Source: Neckera pumila (lineage: Eukaryota; Streptophyta; Bryopsida; Hypnales; Neckeraceae). Taken from it: 64,000 bases of DNA. The translations under genes and the position numbers were made by a program. The notes beneath the pieces were generated by a model that did not search any database, had not been told where the DNA came from, and saw only the letters and a list, made by a program, of their open reading frames with translations. Each line of letters starts with the position of its first letter. The stretch's first letter is position 1. The stretch is taken from contig OZ018416.1 of the NCBI GenBank assembly GCA_963969595.1, positions 374,501-438,500 on the forward strand, read 5' to 3'. This document shows, one piece after another, positions 11,865-22,143 of the stretch.

Positions 11865-12185
11865 ATGGCACAAGAATTGTGGATTGCGCCACATCCAAGG
11901 TCAAATGAAAAAACTCCAGATGGATTTAACGTTCACAACGTTTATGATCGAGAAAACAATGAATGGGAAGTGGAACGTATATTAAATGTAAGAAAATTTG
12001 TTGTTGACAAAGATACTAACAAGTCGGAAACTCAATATCTTGTGCTATGGACAGGACATTCACTTGACTACACTTCATGGGAACCGGAAGAACACCTTAC
12101 CAATTGCCAAGATAAAGTTAGAAAATTTTGGAAGTCACATGCATTCTTGCGAGAAGTTGTTAAAGAATTTTTTAGACAACATTAG
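11865..12185 (+). CDS. Free-standing chromodomain protein (106 aa)
   Basis: A single-exon frame starts at a true ATG. Residues about 30-85 form a chromodomain: it opens with EWEVERILNVRKF, carries YLVLWTGHSLDYTSWEPEE in the middle, and ends with a helix containing VRKFWKS. The aromatic-cage positions are occupied by W (of EWEVE), W (of LWTG) and W (of SWEPEE). Chromodomains bind methylated histone tails; in plants they occur in LHP1/HP1 proteins, CMTs and chromoviral integrases. Here no other domain is attached and no integrase lies upstream, so this may be a domesticated or captured retroelement chromodomain or a small chromatin reader. The frame is intact, unlike the neighbouring transposon genes. 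Confidence 0.65.
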   Translation: MAQELWIAPHPRSNEKTPDGFNVHNVYDRENNEWEVERILNVRKFVVDKDTNKSETQYLVLWTGHSLDYTSWEPEEHLTNCQDKVRKFWKSHAFLREVVKEFFRQH

Positions 12186-12340
12186 TAATTCAAGAATGAC
12201 AATTTTGTGATTTTACATTGGTTATTCAAATGTTGATGTAGGTTACAACAAAAATTTATATAAATGTCAAGTTCTTTAATTTGATAATATTCCATTACTT
12301 TGGCGGAAGACCCACGGTTTGAACCGAAAGTCTATTCATG

Positions 12341-12609
12341 TCCTAGTACCTTTAAAAGAGGTTGTTTGTTTGTTTATTTGTTTTGTTTTGTTTATTACGT
12401 TGAGATCTCTTGAACAGTGTGTCTCCCGTTGGCGTGATTGGTATCGTTGGAAAACCCTCAACGAGGAGGGGTGCACGGGCTTTGTTTGATGGCGTTTGGA
12501 CCTACGACGTGAAAGTTATTGAATTTCAAAATTTTCTATATGAATAAAGAAAATTAGAAAATGGCTTTTACTTTTCTTTTGGCTGTGGCACAGGCACATG
12601 GCACACTAG
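12341..12609 (+). mobile_element. Helitron-like element, copy 6
   Basis: It starts TCCTAGTACCTTT, followed by a GTTT run and a diverged core (GAGGAGGGGTGCACGGGC), and ends CACAGGCACATGGCACACTAG followed by T. It is the shortest full-ended copy. Confidence 0.5.
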
Positions 12610-13143
12610 TATTAAGATAGTATGTTCTTAAAGCGACCAATTAAGTCTATCTAACTGATCATTGACAGTAGAACATACTTCAAGCAACATGTCACTCCTT
12701 CCTAGATAGGGGTCGCAATTAGAGCACGGTTGATTTTAGGTGTAGTTACCTTAATTGAATGATGAAGTGCGCTTTTTAAAACCTTGATCTTAGATATATA
12801 ACTTAGTGGAGCGTTTAGGACCGAGAATTACGGGACCCACCGAGTGACAGAACCGCCCTGACCTTCAGTTCGAAGTGGCTGTCTCGCTGGCCCTTTGGAG
12901 CCGAGGGCCAACGCATGTTCGAGGGCCGCGTACTTGTTGCTGCGCAGGCTTGATTTTTGGTGCTGCTCGTGCTTTTGCCTTCTTCTTTGTTTTGGTGGTG
13001 CCTGAGGGAGAGTAGTACTGTAGTGAGGAGCAACTCGTAGGGAGGGATTGTTGGGAGAGAGAGAGAGGCCTTTGTCGTCGGGCGCCTGGACTGCGCAATT
13101 TTGCGAGTGCGGATTGTTGCGTTGGTGGCGCCGGCCAAGCGAG
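12610..13143 (+). promoter_or_regulatory. Promoter and 5' UTR region of eRF1
   Basis: GC rises sharply from about 12820 up to the eRF1 start, as in an unmethylated plant promoter and 5' UTR. A pyrimidine/purine-rich stretch (GGGAGAGAGAGAGAGG) lies at about 13049-13066. Minus-strand frames of 77-160 codons in this region are chance open frames over GC-rich UTR. Confidence 0.5.
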
Positions 13144-15634
13144 ATGGCGGACGGCGGCGGAGAAACCGATAAGAACATCGAGATATGGAAAATCAAGAAG
13201 CTCATCAAGGCGCTGGAGTCGGCTCGCGGCAACGGCACGTCCATGATTTCGCTCATCATGCCGCCCAGGTGCGTGTTCGCGTCGGGTTTGTTGTTGTTGT
13301 TTTCAGTCATTTCGCGTGATGCGGTGGGGCGGCGAGGGATGCCGGCGGCGGTCTCGAGGAACGGAGTCGGGAGACTACTCTAGGGTTTCGGAATTCGGTT
13401 TAGTATTCTTGGGTGGGTAGGATGGTTGATGTGCGCGTTTTTTGAAGATTAGGGTTGCGTCTCGGTCGTCTCAGAGCGTTTGGATTGTGTGAGATCTGGA
13501 AGTTTTCAATGAAGGCGTAGTCTTAGGTCTTGTTTGTGGTGCTATCTGTTGCTATCTGTCGTGTATTGAATTGGAGCGTGGCATGTTGCGGCGGTTCCAG
13601 GGATCAGGTTTCTCGGGTGACGAAGATGCTTGGAGACGAGTTTGGAACCGCCTCCAATATCAAGAACAGGGTGAACAGGCAATCTGTGTTGGGAGCCATA
13701 ACATCTGCACAGCAGAGGTTGAAGCTGTACAACAAAGTGCCGCCCAACGGACTCGTGTTGTACACGGGTACAATTGTCACGGATGATGGCAAGGAGAAGA
13801 AGGTAGGGTTTGTAATTCAGTTCTTTCTTCTGTTTGTGAAATCATGGGAGATCATGTGGGTCACTCCAGTTTGTGGACGAAGTCTGACTCAAGACATATT
13901 TTCTTCTGTAGGTGACAATCGATTTCGAGCCATTTAAGCCTATTAATGCTTCACTGTACCTTTGCGACAACAAATTCCACACTGAAGCGTTGAATGAGCT
14001 GTTGGAGTCCGATGACAAGTTTGGATTCATCATTATGGATGGTAATGGTACTCTGTTCGGGACGCTGAGCGGGAATACACGAGAAGTGTTGCACAAGTTT
14101 ACGGTGGATCTGCCGAAGAAGCACGGTCGAGGAGGGCAGTCCGCGCTGCGTTTTGCCCGTTTGCGAATGGAGAAGCGACACAACTACGTGAGGAAAACCG
14201 CAGAGCTGGCGACTCAATTTTACATCAATCCAGCAACAAGTCAGCCTAATGTATCAGGTATGACGTTTTGGAAGGCGGGTGTTATGGCATTTGTCCGATT
14301 GCGGTTTTTCCGTTAGAGCTGGGAAGATCTTCGATGGCATGTTATGTTGCAGTATTTGCAGGAAATCAAGGCCAGCATCCTGATGCAGTTCACTGAGTTC
14401 AATGCAGGTCTGATCCTTGCCGGTTCAGCCGATTTCAAGACGGAGCTTAGTCAGTCTGATATGTTTGACCCTCGGCTGCAAGCCAAGGTACTGAACGTGG
14501 TGGACGTATCTTACGGTGGAGATAACGGGTTTAACCAAGCCATCGAGCTGTCAGCTGAGATTCTTGCGAACGTGAAGTTCATCCAGGAGAAAAGGTTAAT
14601 AGGGAAGTACTTCGATGAGATTAGCCAGGATACCGGGAAGTACGTCTTTGGGGTCGACGACACGCTGAAGGCTCTGGAGATGGGCGCCGTGGAGACTTTG
14701 ATCGTGTGGGAGAGTCTGGAAACGAATCGATACGTTCTGAAGAACGTAGTCACTGGAGAACTCGTGATAAAGCATCTGAGCAAAGAACAAGAAGCCGACC
14801 AATCGAAGTAAGAAGATATGCTACCCCCACTGTTGTCCAAATTCGATGATTTGCTTGAGAGAAAAGATTGTATTTTTATTTTCTTGTAGTGAAGCGAGAA
14901 TAACGTGAAGTGTTTGCGATCTCGAATACCGATTATATTTAGGATACCGCTGATATGTGGTCATCAAGTTATTTTGCAATGGAGACAAGTTCGGATCCTG
15001 GCAGCTGTCTGGGTACTAGTTTGTTGGAGGGCTGTAATTTTGCTGCGCAAACGTATGCCACAAGCTAGCGTCGAAGAGAGATGTGCTTACAATCTGAACG
15101 TATGAAGTTGTTAAGTTTCTTGTTATCTCTGGTTTCATAGTTCACATCAGTAGCCTGACTGTTTTCTTGCTGAATTGCTCCAGCTTCAGGGATGCTGAAA
15201 CTCAGGCAGAGTTGGAGGTTCAGGAAAAGTTCTCCCTTCTGGAGTGGTTTGCTAACGAGTACAAGCGCTATGGCTGCACGTTAGAGTTTGTGACGAACAA
15301 GTCACAGGTGCGTTAAGGGAGTGATGTCTGGAGTGGTAGTATACCTTTGTAGATTGTTCAGGACAGCAATACTATTTTTGACAGCTTTTGCTGCTTTTAT
15401 TGAGTATTAACTTCATCACTTTGCCCTCATGAGACAAATTAAGATGGCATTAACCTGGAGGAGTGTTACATATTCAACTGTGGGAATTTTGTTTCTGTTC
15501 GTGATCTACAGGAAGGATCGCAGTTTTGCCGAGGTTTTGGAGGTATTGGAGGTATTTTGCGATACCAGCTGGATATGCGCACGTTTGACGAAGTTTCAGA
15601 TGGAGAGTACGATGATTATGATGAGGATGACTAG
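13144..15634 (+). CDS. eRF1: Eukaryotic peptide chain release factor subunit 1 (eRF1)
   Basis: eRF1 reads all three stop codons in the ribosomal A site and triggers peptide release, working with the GTPase eRF3 in the cytosol. Six coding exons join in phase with GT-AG introns: 13144-13268, 13601-13802, 13912-14257, 14408-14807, 15184-15307 and 15512-15634, giving 439 aa (the family is usually 434-437). The YLCDNKF motif is at residues 125-131 and the catalytic GGQ at 183-185, exactly at the human positions. The decoding motif at 61-64 reads NIKN instead of the near-universal NIKS (AAC at 13665-13667). The C-terminus is acidic (DDYDEDD) as expected. The gene ends in TAG. Codon use and GC differ from the AT-rich flanks, and there is no disabling change. 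Confidence 0.97.
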
Positions 15635-16480
15635 ATGAGCAGAGCGTTCCTTGTGCGCATCGACCATGTTCGTCTCTCCTTTCCATGAGAAAGGTATCCT
15701 AAATTTACATTTACTGGTTATTGAATCACTAAGGTTACTACTTTATGGGATACGCTCAACTGAACGGTTTGAGTAAAATCGTGACAGGCGTGAGAGAGTA
15801 ACTTGTGGAACTGAAGATGTTAATATGGAGGAAACTATGCATCGGTTTTTGTGTTCCGACACAGCTTTTAAGAGAAGCATTTGAGAGAGCGAAACACGCG
15901 TGTTATGCACGTTAATTTAGATCTAGGTGAGTTTTTAGAAGTTGTCAGGTGACTGTCTGGCAGGATACTCGACTTCCGGATGTTGGTTGTCCACACTTTT
16001 ATGTGTCGATTGGTGAGAGCAGTTCGTTATGTTTGAGTTATTTTAGCGGCTTAGGAACTGGAAGCGTAGAGCTTTAGAAGCAGTTTTGGGGTCCCCTATT
16101 TTCTGCAACACGGACTTCTGAGCCTTTTCTTTTTATGAGTCTTATTTTTACTGCTCGAAACATGCAGTCGAGAATGCCACTGCAGAAGGATTTTATCCTG
16201 GTTGCTGTGTCTTGATAGCTCTTCATAGTAACTTAGAGAGTTCAGAGCGGTGTCAAACCGGAGCTCTTGGGATGCTTTTTTATCAATATATAGTGCATGC
16301 ATTTGCTTGCACACATCTGTGGTAACTACTGCCAAGTCATTCAGGTACCTCATTGGACGCCAGCTTAATCGTTTTGATTCTGAGTTCATAAGGTAGGATG
16401 ACCTATTGTCGACGTTGCATGTTTACACTTATCGGATTCATTATTATTTTTCAACTGAAACCTCAAATCAGAGAATATTT
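15635..16480. other. eRF1 3' flank, no further gene seen
   Basis: Probable 3' UTR and intergenic sequence. Open frames such as 16096-16389 (-) resemble nothing known. Confidence 0.4.
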
Positions 16481-17210
16481 CATATGTATATGAGGGAAAA
16501 AAGACATTTTATAGGTGGTTTATACTTTTGTCTCTGTCTATACTTTTGATCTATATTTTCAGTAAATACTTTTGTCTATGTGAACTTTTATTCATTCCAT
16601 TTGGACATCTGATAAGAAAGTTATGGAGTCTTATTTGGGGGGCAATTAGAACATCTTTTTGGGAAAATAATTACATAGTAGCATTTTGTTCTGCATAGTT
16701 GAGTTTACTTGCTAGAACAATCTTATAGTCGGAATTAGTGTATTTCAATTACATCTTAGAACCATTAACAATTTAGTATTTTTTTCCTTGTACTTATTCT
16801 ATGGAATAATATCTTTAACATTGAAAATCAAATTGTTGTATGAAATTTTTCTCCCCTTGACTTTCAACTCAATTCTTCAACGTAAGTAATTAGAAAATCA
16901 AAATTTGTAGTTCACAAATTTTAAGTTTAGAAGATTCAAAGTCCAAAAATCTTACTGAGTAAGGTGTAAAAAATTTATTTATTTTATTTTAAACTCAATT
17001 ATCTTACAATCTATGCAATGAGAAGTTTTGAAATTTCCTCCACACATTGTTACATTGATTAAGGTAGAGCCACCTATACCTGATTGAATAAAGAATTCCA
17101 ACATGATTTGGAGCCATGAAGGCAAAACAAATATTTTTCTGAGGTACATCAATAGAAATGACAAGGACTACAAAAGAATTGGTAATTTTATCGATTAAAT
17201 TGAAATTACT
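16481..17210 (+). repeat. AT-rich repeat family copy, split by the gypsy insertion
   Basis: It shares strings with 5330-6080, 38580-39060 and 61230-62260, such as TTTGGAC...GAGAAAGTTATGGA, AGAACAATCT, GAGCTATTAACAATTTA and AATAGAAATGACA. The gypsy element is inserted at its right side, at the AGAAA of 17211-17215. Confidence 0.5.
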
Positions 17211-17215
17211 AGAAA

Positions 17216-17519
17216 TGTTACGAGCCCTGGTCCTCGTAACTATTGGACTTAGATGTGCAAGGGGGCGAGGAGGCTTGGCGTAGCGGTTACGGTAGTTACG
17301 AGGGGAGGGTGGAGTCATTGAGCTATTTAAGGCTTGTGTTTAGGATTCGTCCCTTATGCAGTATTTTGCAATGTAAAGGAATGATAGTCAATGTTATCAC
17401 GATTGCTACAAATCCTTTGTGTAATTGTCTAGTATTCCATTTGGCATTAATGCGGGATTGAAAGTTGTATTATGGGATCATGATTGGAGCATTGGCCGTT
17501 GTTTTGTCGATCCATGACA
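17216..17519 (+). repeat. 5' LTR (304 bp)
   Basis: It starts TGTTACGAGCCC and ends TCCATGACA, the canonical TG...CA. Positions about 17285-17519 match the 3' LTR with only scattered changes, for example GATTCG versus GATTTG and GGCCGTTG versus GGCCATTG. GAGCTATTTAAGGC (17319-17332) could serve as the TATA region. Confidence 0.9.
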
Positions 17520-18260
17520 TAATACCGCATCACCCAATCGGTCATTGCTCTGCTCGTGATTTGGTCAGATTTGGCAACCGGTGAACATTAGGCAATGTAG
17601 TTATTTGTTCATGAGTCGACGATAGCGTCTCACAGAGAGAGGCGGGACGCAGAAGATTGATGGACGGATTCGAGGTTGGGAGCGTGGAAGTGGGGTCCGG
17701 TCTGTAATTGATCAGTTTGGATGGGCAACCTACTTTTGGAGTTTGTTGGCTGGGGGCTGTCAAATTTGTTTTTTAAAAAGAAGGAGTGAGTAGTTATGTT
17801 TGCGGATTTGGTAGTGATGGTGGGCTAGCTCGATAGGAGGTCAAGAGAGCGTTCGGGGAGGTTCGGAGAGAAAGCGAGCGATGAGAGGTCGAGAGCGTTT
17901 AGGAAATCAGTCGACTCGCTGATTTCAGGGAAGTAGCGCAAATCTGTCATGCGGACCGGTTGCATCCAAGCAACGGCGCGAGTTGCAGTCGCGGTTCCTT
18001 CGCATGCGGGCAGGTGCGGCCAAGTAGCGGCGCGAGTTGGTCGGAGCAGTTGTTTGCATCTAACTCGAGCAGTTACAACGCTGGGGAATTAGGGTGAGCC
18101 GGTCAACTCTCCGATTTCTTCGGAGATGATCGTGTAGGGTGGTACGGTGGGCCATGTTGAGGAAGAGATCGATTGCGTTAGGGGACTGGTTAATCCAGAT
18201 TTCTCACTGTTGCGTGATTCGAAGGTAGCCAGCCTAAGCGCTTACAGCTGGTGGTGAGCA
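17520..18260 (+). other. Retrotransposon leader between 5' LTR and gag
   Basis: Untranslated leader. The bases right after the LTR (TAATACCGCATCACCC) would be the primer-binding site, but they do not match the common initiator-Met tRNA complement, so the primer is unidentified. No gene seen. Confidence 0.5.
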
Positions 18261-19358
18261 ATGGACCAAGAAAGATTGGTGGAGCTCGGGGACCTTCCAC
18301 CCTCTAAAGAAATGGGGCCGGATTGGGCAGCACAAATCCAGCAACAAGTACAGAGCGTTCTTCAAGCGGCGATTCCACACATAGTCCGGCAAATTACAGA
18401 ACAGGCGGCTGCCGGACCGCGACTGGGATTGCCTTCGAATGCACACCTGGTGAACAACAGACACGGTCAAGAGATGGGGAGGCATGGCACGCGCTTTGAG
18501 GATGAAGTTCCAAAATCCAAGGTAGCAGACCTAGAGAAATTTTTGGGAAAAAAGGGCAATGAGGTATATCGTTGGTTTGCACAACTCCGATTGGTGTTCC
18601 GCAGCAAGCCTCAAACGTATCAATCGGATGCAGACAAAGTGGCATTCGCGCTCTCGTATATGGCAGGGGCAGCACAAAACTGGGCCACGCCCCTCTTGCA
18701 GGCACTTGATGAGGGGAGGGAGCATGAATTATTAGAAGATTATACTGCTTTTAGAGAGGCGATTATTGGGGTTTACGGTGATCTTGATCGACGAGGCAAC
18801 GCTGAGGATCGCCTTGCAAAACTCCGACAAACAGGGTCCGTGGCCACGTAAATTTCTACATTTAATGAGTATGCCGCTCAAATTGATTGGAACGAGGCAA
18901 GTCTAATAGCGTGATTCTGCGGTGGACTCAAGGATGAGATTTTAGACTCAGTGGCTACGGCGGAGACCCAACCGAGCCGATTGCATGAGTGGATGGCAAT
19001 GGCTTCTCGAATCGACGAACGACTTTAGAGTCGGTGTCAGACTCGTCGGTCACCACCGGACTCCTCCACTGTGAAGACTTCATCTTTTCCTCCGCGAGAT
19101 CCGGTGGGGAGATTCCAATCGCATCCTGCAACTTCGAGGCCGGTACCCATGGAACTTGGGGCAATTCGTGGGCCTCTAGCTCTCACAAAGACGGCGGCTG
19201 AGAGACTTGAATACCAACGGCAAGGCCGTTGTTGGGGTTGTGGGGAGCTCGGTCATGTACGTGCAACATGTCCCACAAATCCATCTCGACCATTATCACT
19301 TGCCGCGACAACGGAATCGGGGATCTCAGTCTCGGGAAAAGGTGTAGCCCGGGGCTGA
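18261..19358 (+). pseudogene. gag: gag polyprotein (broken)
   Basis: The open start at 18261 runs 196 codons through a capsid-like region (WFAQLRLVFRSKP, then MAGAAQNWATPLL) typical of retrotransposon Gag. The same frame continues to a CCHC zinc knuckle (CWGCGELGHVRATC, 19228-19269) that would bind genomic RNA. Three in-frame stops interrupt it: TAA at 18849, TGA near 18913 and TAG near 19026. At least the first two look like C-to-T changes of CAA and CGA. Gag would form the virus-like particle. Confidence 0.85.
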
Positions 19359-19399
19359 GCCACATGGTTCAGTACCCGGGCACAATTCAGAGTGCAGCA

Positions 19400-19947
19400 G
19401 CTACAATATCGATACCGAGACGGGAGTTGTTCCAAGATGGGACTCTCCTTGAAATTACAAAAGCCCAAGAAGAAATGTCGGATCCTCTTTATTTGCATGC
19501 CATCGACCCAGATTCACATCTTGCGTTGGACGCCAAGATCAACTCTTTGCCAGCTCTCACCTTGATAGATTCGGGAGCCACCGGGGTATTTATGCATCCC
19601 ATATTTGCAGAGCAATGCAAGGCTATTATCCAACTCAAAGCCAAGCCGAGAGAGGTTCGAGTAATTGATGGACAAGTAATTAATTTGGGTCTGATCACCC
19701 ACCAGGCTCAAGTGGAATTCATCATTGGAAGTCATCGAGAAGTATTATTGGCTGACATTACCAACACAGGCCGATATGCTTGCATTTTAGGTACACCTTG
19801 GCTCGTCAGCCATGATCCGACGATTTGTTGGTCACGACGGGAGGTCTTGTTTGACTCCCCATATTGCTACCGTAGTCATAGTCAACCCGTGCCGGTTGTA
19901 ACAGAAAAAATAACCAAAGAACTTGGCAATCAAAGCAACATTAATCA
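19400..19947 (+). pseudogene. Retropepsin-like aspartic protease, 5' part of pol
   Basis: The frame differs from gag. ALTLIDSGATGVFM carries the DSG active-site triad (D at about 19569), and ILGTPWL is the second conserved retropepsin motif. It would cleave the polyprotein. The frame is open up to the CACTA insertion at 19948; the last residues of the open frame are CACTA sequence. Confidence 0.85.
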
Positions 19948-20830
19948 CACTATAAGAAACTGACCTTTTTTGTGATGTTTGAAAAAACGTCATATGATGT
20001 ACGGTTTGACATGTCTGTGAGTCAACGTAGATGTCACCTAAAATCGTGTCACAGAAAACAAGCAAAAAACGTCGGCTGTTTTTAGAAAACGTGCCAATTT
20101 CTGGCTTGTTTTCTTCTAACGTCCTACACAACGGGGTCTTCCAAGCTCACAAAATGAAGGCACATGGAGGCCATGTAGGCGCCATGTAGGCGCCTATTCG
20201 GCGGGCAGGGCCACATAGGCAACTTTTTCATCCATCTTGTTCTTGATGTGGGTCATGACATGGACCCTTATAAAACATGACGTGGACCCCTTTTTTTCTG
20301 ACATGGCAATGGCTGACGTGGATGTGTTCTTTGTTCTGAGATGTTGTGCGGCTTTCCCTATTGTTTTTTCAGACGTCATCTCCGATGCGAGGATGTTTTA
20401 GGGGACATCAGATTGGACTGGAACGTGTTAGGAAACTGAGGTGCACAATGAACGGCGTGTTCGTAGCAACATTTCCGACAACGAGGTCTTGTAGAGACGA
20501 ACGTCATTGTTGACACGCTTGATGTTATTGTCATTCTCCACAACCTCCGTATGTTGTTGGCAAGGACGTTCTACTGGATAGCTATTACAACTATAACTTT
20601 TACATTACGTGTTTTTTCAAGCGTTCTCGCTGACGTGGGTCCAACAAAGACGTCCAGGCAACATCAGGAATGGTGTTGACGCCAACGTCACAAACTTGTT
20701 ACTTCCTACTTCAAACATGCGCACAAACATGCAAAATGGTGGGACGATTCAGATTCGCGCTGCGGGCGACGTCATAGGCAATGGGAGCTTTACTCAAGTG
20801 GGCATCACGCGTAACATCTTCGAGCCTAGC
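19948..20830. promoter_or_regulatory. CACTA left terminal inverted repeat and subterminal repeat region
   Basis: After the 13-bp TIR the sequence carries many ACGTC/GACGT hexamer-like motifs in both orientations (e.g. near 19988, 20069, 20117, 20374, 20499, 20649, 20686, 20768). In En/Spm such subterminal repeats bind TNPA and are needed for excision. The same motif crowds the right end. Confidence 0.6.
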
Positions 20831-22143
20831 CAGTACCTTCATTCCTCACAGTGCCATACACGTTTTCCAAAACATAGGACTGTAAGGGACTGGGTGCAAT
20901 AAAACCGACAGAAAACATGGTGCGTGAAATGAATTTTGCAAGAATGAATTCCACAAAAAAAGTGGGCCAATCCTGAAAGAGTAGGTCAAACGTGGCATAT
21001 GTCATTACAAAAAGGATGGTCACACAGGAGAAGCATTCATTACAACCATAGTCGTTTGTGTGTAGGAAAGCACTTGGTTTCCTAAAGGTGAGCTTGCTCC
21101 TCTTCTGCAAAATAAAGATTGGTACATTCCATCTATCAATACTAAAAACAGAAGAAGACCAAGTACTTGTCACCTACGACACTGGTAGGTACAACAAGTG
21201 CTGTCACTGATGCTGTCATAGGCATCGTCAGAACATTTCTTCAACATCAGGAGCGGCGTCATTGAGGCGTTGTCACTTCTTCCGCGGTGCCTCCGGCTTT
21301 TTGGTGCTCCCCACCTGCCACAATTCCATACCATACCAAAATGAGCATCACGTTTCCCTAGTATAGTACAAGAGAAACTTCAAGTGCACATTTGGACTAC
21401 ATATGGCGGACTCCAATATCAATAGAAAATAAGAACAGGGTTTGGAAGATTGAGGATACAATTACGACCTTTGCGGTGGTTTGGGGGGTTTTTGGTAAAC
21501 CGGCCGGCTTTGGAGCAGCGCCTTTACCTACTGCTGCTTTAGCCGATGTCTTTGTTGACTTGGTGCCCGTGGCGCGACATGTAGCCCATCGAGGGCAGCC
21601 AGACGACTCGCTGGGGGCCTCCACCTCCTCCTGCAATACAATGAAACGCTACATCCTGGTCATATGAGACTTTTATGTCCCGACAGTCATTCAGTCGGAC
21701 GTTTGCGCACGTCCCTTGTGACATCCGCCGAGATGTCACATTTGACAAAAAGCATGGGATAGAGAACGGTGTGCAATCAGAGACGACGACCGGTTTCTTA
21801 CTTTCTCCCAAACCAGCCACTGGTATTCAGAAAACGAGCATACCTCTAAATTTGTGCCTACCATCTTCTAGTACAAACAGCAGGTCAAATATTGAAAATG
21901 AAGGGGACGGTTTGCCTTTACCTCTTCAACTGCGTCATTGTCCAGGATAGGTTCGGAGCCCTCAACCGAAGCTTCAATTGCACCGCTGCAAGCAATGGCG
22001 TAAACATCTCCTTCTTGTTCATTTCCCTCAGCTACTTCAGCGTTACCTGTACCATCTAAAGATTTGCTACGGTCTTCGTTGAGTACGTCAGGGATGTTGT
22101 CGGAAGCAACAGCGTCGACAACATTGTTGTCGGAGTTGACGTC
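20831..22143. other. CACTA internal sequence without a recognised gene
   Basis: Mixed-composition sequence with scattered GACGTC motifs. Short frames on both strands (e.g. 21392-21667) are not recognisable. It may include terminal exons or UTR of the minus-strand gene that follows. Confidence 0.4.

Noticed and set aside
12815..13310. Minus-strand frames of 77-160 codons before eRF1
   Set aside because: They overlap the eRF1 first exon and GC-rich 5' UTR and resemble no protein.
13144..15634. Genetic-code reassignment of TAG in this organism
   Set aside because: eRF1 itself ends in TAG at the expected C-terminus, and decayed transposons contain all three stops; NIKN alone is not enough evidence.
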